A stretch of DNA of 7,238 nt. It comes from Collinsella sp. Its GTDB lineage: Bacteria > Actinomycetota > Coriobacteriia > Coriobacteriales > Coriobacteriaceae. A model generated the notes under the pieces. That model was given only the letters and a program-made list of their open reading frames with translations. It was not told the DNA's origin and did no database searches. The DNA is taken from NCBI GenBank assembly GCA_019419645.1, contig DXZN01000078.1:1-7238 (forward strand), written 5' to 3'. Made by a program: the position numbers and the translations under genes. Positions 6,101 to 7,238 of this stretch are shown here, piece by piece; position 1 is the stretch's first letter, and each line of letters starts with the position of its first letter.

Positions 6101-6597
6101 GCTACAAGTCCCAGACCCTGAGCTTCGTCGATGAGATTACGTACACACTTGCCGATCTCGCCAAGGGCACGGATCCCACGGGCCGCGGCGCTTCCAAGAC
6201 CTTCACGTACTATGTGCGCGAGAAAGATAACAGTTCGCTGTTCTCGCACTTCAAGTTCGACAAGTCGGTCTACAAGATCACGGTCACGGCAACTGATCAG
6301 TCTGATAAGACGATCAAGTGCGATGTGACCTACACCAAGATCGTCAACGCCGATGGCAAGGATATCCCCGAGAACGAGCAAAAGGCGGTCACCTACGTTC
6401 CAGCTAAGGACGAGGCCACTGGCAAGGAACAGACCGTTCCAACCTTCACCAACACCTACTCCACCTCTTTGCCCCTTTCTGGTATGTCGGGCGTCACTCT
6501 GACGTACCTTGCCGGCGCGGCGGTGCTTTGCGCCGCTGCAGCCTGGATGCACATTCGTCGCAAGGCGAATGCGAAGGGAGGTGAGCGTCGTGAATAA
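3109..6597 (+). CDS. Sortase-anchored beta-helix adhesin / ancillary pilin with two FctA-like isopeptide modules
   Basis: Encodes a 1162-residue cell-wall protein. Residues 1-45 form a signal peptide (basic 12-17, hydrophobic core 18-37, cleavage likely after A45). An acidic low-complexity linker covers about 50-130. Residues 136-213 contain LNLNGHKI and ATLTITDS, typical of a beta-helix cap. About 330-610 is a right-handed beta-helix of roughly nine rungs of the form T[IV]SGG.[VI].GN followed by GGG[VI]. A further rung sits at 735-756. Two FctA/Spy0128-like modules follow. Module one is about 767-943 (K773, E845, N941 as the isopeptide triad) and module two about 952-1118 (K958, E1038, N1115). 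The end is LPLSG (1121-1125), a membrane segment and the basic tail RRKANAK. Sortase would link it to the wall or pilus. It is probably the tip or ancillary adhesin, as it is first in an operon and overlaps a backbone pilin. The ligand is unknown. The helix body is poorer in GC than both ends. Confidence 0.87.
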   Translation: MKANSDKSKQSKKATRRVLAGVLCGASVLSLVLSLVMPPISQAIANDAQAVAAGEAVMGEGSSSESTGVDSTTNGGAEKQKSDDAENGASEDAAAAGLPSDDTEAEGDARSADDSANGEGAIALAAENESTHTISNGAELSAKLLEKDLRDANGCATFKLVNDIEYNQEIRFEQTDDNPINITLNLNGHKIKYSNSIAPLFDVANGATLTITDSEQASETVNDGQPITEQGQSLTADNYGKKAKLTYGNGDIPSNLTYYVTQSSPIETGTTKTTETLYEHSVEIKGAIVACGGGEGLKLINLYNNNGKGGKFNLEGGVLTQQKGSRVRSLVYAQGGSTVSMSGGYVCGASGSGAGGGIEIRDNSSLNVSGGVTAGNSAYSGGGVYANASTVTITNGVIAGNSTLNEGLGGGIMAEGGIVTVSGGYVTNNRMAKFCGEEGDGCHGGAGLAANNGAHVTISGGQITGNYSEEAGGGVYVTDVGRQGWSRKDTAWLTITGGTIASNVSFRSEGAGIRVGQMVDAMVNGSSKDSPVYITNNHCMSRFDWGGGGVFVQGDSNTASNAGRLFVYNSYISANIAGGYGGGVAVCPTGKTLVTNTEGTAIFGNSSAGADYDYHDDYNAQDNTGNEGKPHLSEGGHDKNQDFTAYNKNPAIFRENGHADFFLAATGHSDPIAAVIGKMLGGGDAKFSGSIELEKKISIPANGGVQVKNSIGLSSGVNAGDDAATAAQGLATTFITGNYSWNHGGGIMSNGDLYLGQPADTYVYPSLKLKATKVLDGRGLKDGEFSFTVYRKDSNDPFTNGVFNRDACTEVGTANNDESGNIAFNLGEQFAASGTADKITYYLVEDAGEDSDITYDSAVYEIVVKAKDTQTSLMSVPKKDNPNEEKQLVIHNYTIENVSVTKREFDKSSGAWINVKQWGDVKQDGGYYCIGGAEGSTTFTNKYTPYTSTGSWTPEATKVVKGGEMKEFTLEFADNENFDKAMTATTDPDGEITTTASGYKSQTLSFVDEITYTLADLAKGTDPTGRGASKTFTYYVREKDNSSLFSHFKFDKSVYKITVTATDQSDKTIKCDVTYTKIVNADGKDIPENEQKAVTYVPAKDEATGKEQTVPTFTNTYSTSLPLSGMSGVTLTYLAGAAVLCAAAAWMHIRRKANAKGGERRE
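6574..6584 (+). promoter_or_regulatory. Shine-Dalgarno site of backbone pilin, inside upstream gene
   Basis: AAGGGAGGTGA is close to the ideal anti-16S match and ends 5 nt before the GTG at 6590. It lies in the codons for the cytoplasmic tail of the upstream protein, so the two genes are probably translationally coupled. It decides the GTG start. Confidence 0.75.
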
Positions 6598-7238
6598 GAA
6601 AGTTTGCTCCTTCCCGATCTTGTTTGCGCTGCTTGCCCTCGTGATCGGCACCTGCGCGGTTGTGTTCCCCGCATCCGCGCAGGCCGCGCCGACCTCAACC
6701 GGTTCCATCACGGTGAGCGGCACCGTGGCGAGCAGCTACGACGCCTACCAGATCTTCGACGCCAACGTTATCGACGACGACAACGACGCTAAGATCGCCA
6801 CCGACCTCGCCTGGGCAAGCGATGCCGTGCGCGACGCCGCGCTGCCTGTACTGCACAGCGCCGGCATGTCCAAATCCCAGACCACCGCGCAGGAAGCTGC
6901 CGAGTGGCTCAACACCGATTCCCACCTTACGAGCGCGCTGAGCGCACAGCTCGCTCGTTCCCTCCAGAGCTCTGGCGCCGTGTCCGTGGCCCTTAACGCG
7001 GGCAAGACGGCCGAGCTGCCCTGCGGTTACTGGCTCATCGTCGCCGACGACGACGCCATTTCCCAGAACGAGGCCGGCACCGCGCCGATCATGGCCCTGG
7101 TGGGCGGCAGTGCCGTCACCGTCAAACCCAAGGCCGCGACGCCCAAGGTGTCCAAGCACGTGCTGGAGGACGGCACCGCCGCATGGCAGAAGGCCGCCGA
7201 CGCCACGGTCGCCGACGACCTGTACTGGCGCCTCTCTG
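6590..7238 (+). CDS. Backbone pilin, isopeptide-forming fimbrial protein (5' part, cut by window end)
   Basis: The frame opens with GTG at 6590, overlaps the previous gene by 8 bp, and stays open for 216 codons to the window edge. Residues 1-32 are a signal peptide (K3K4, hydrophobic 8-26, cleavage likely after ASAQA). Residues 38-180 resemble the N-terminal domain of Gram-positive shaft pilins (YDAYQIFDA at 50-58, LPCGYWLIV at 143-151). This domain ends in VTVKPKA (176-182), which occupies the place of the pilin motif whose lysine (K179 or K181) is joined by sortase to the next subunit. Then PKVSKHVLEDG and WQKAADATVADDLYWRLS match the start of the fimbrial isopeptide-forming D2 domain, with K189 a candidate isopeptide lysine. 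The LPxTG anchor should lie downstream. Coding is GC-rich (42 of 60 in 7141-7200). The role as pilus shaft subunit is inferred from these motifs and the operon position. Confidence 0.82.
   Translation, partial: MNKKVCSFPILFALLALVIGTCAVVFPASAQAAPTSTGSITVSGTVASSYDAYQIFDANVIDDDNDAKIATDLAWASDAVRDAALPVLHSAGMSKSQTTAQEAAEWLNTDSHLTSALSAQLARSLQSSGAVSVALNAGKTAELPCGYWLIVADDDAISQNEAGTAPIMALVGGSAVTVKPKAATPKVSKHVLEDGTAAWQKAADATVADDLYWRLS

Noticed and set aside
4687..6723. 678-codon open frame on the minus strand opposite the surface-protein gene
   Set aside because: It starts with GTG without a ribosome binding site and its product shows no recognisable domain. It mirrors the codon use of a well-supported plus-strand gene, so it is an antisense shadow.

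Overview
The window reads as chromosomal DNA of a high-GC Gram-positive bacterium, most likely a gut actinobacterium of the Coriobacteriia (Collinsella or a relative). This is inferred from GC-rich coding with strong Shine-Dalgarno sites, a sortase-anchored pilus locus, and short intergenic hairpins with a GGGACAGG-type loop that I associate with Collinsella genomes. No rRNA or protein marker settles the genus.

Left part (1-2650) is housekeeping-like. Two tandem hairpins (11-51, 71-108) precede an MFS transporter gene (278-1558). A long hairpin follows its stop, then a third loop-conserved hairpin (1655-1691), a promoter-like element, and a Cof-type HAD phosphatase gene (1781-2602). A fourth hairpin follows that gene. 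Each gene is flanked by these elements, which suggests short independent transcription units.

Middle (2650-3108) is a roughly 460-bp AT-rich gap without a convincing gene. Its left half holds a series of short perfect or near-perfect dyads. Its right half holds a candidate promoter, a possible 5'-leader stem and a strong ribosome binding site.

Right part (3109-7238) is the start of a pilus or adhesin operon. A 1162-residue surface protein has a signal peptide, an acidic linker, a right-handed beta-helix, two FctA/Spy0128-like isopeptide pilin modules and an LPLSG sortase anchor. It overlaps by 8 bp a GTG-started gene for what looks like a backbone pilin, which the window end cuts off. The expected partners, a class C sortase and possibly a signal peptidase, would lie beyond 7238. 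The first protein is best read as the tip or ancillary adhesin of the fibre and the second as the shaft.

Base composition shifts along the window. Coding sequence is about 70-78% GC in the HAD and backbone-pilin samples I counted, about 38-43% in beta-helix samples, and about 28-33% in the gap. This fits a mosaic or horizontally exchanged adhesin body inserted between conserved ends.
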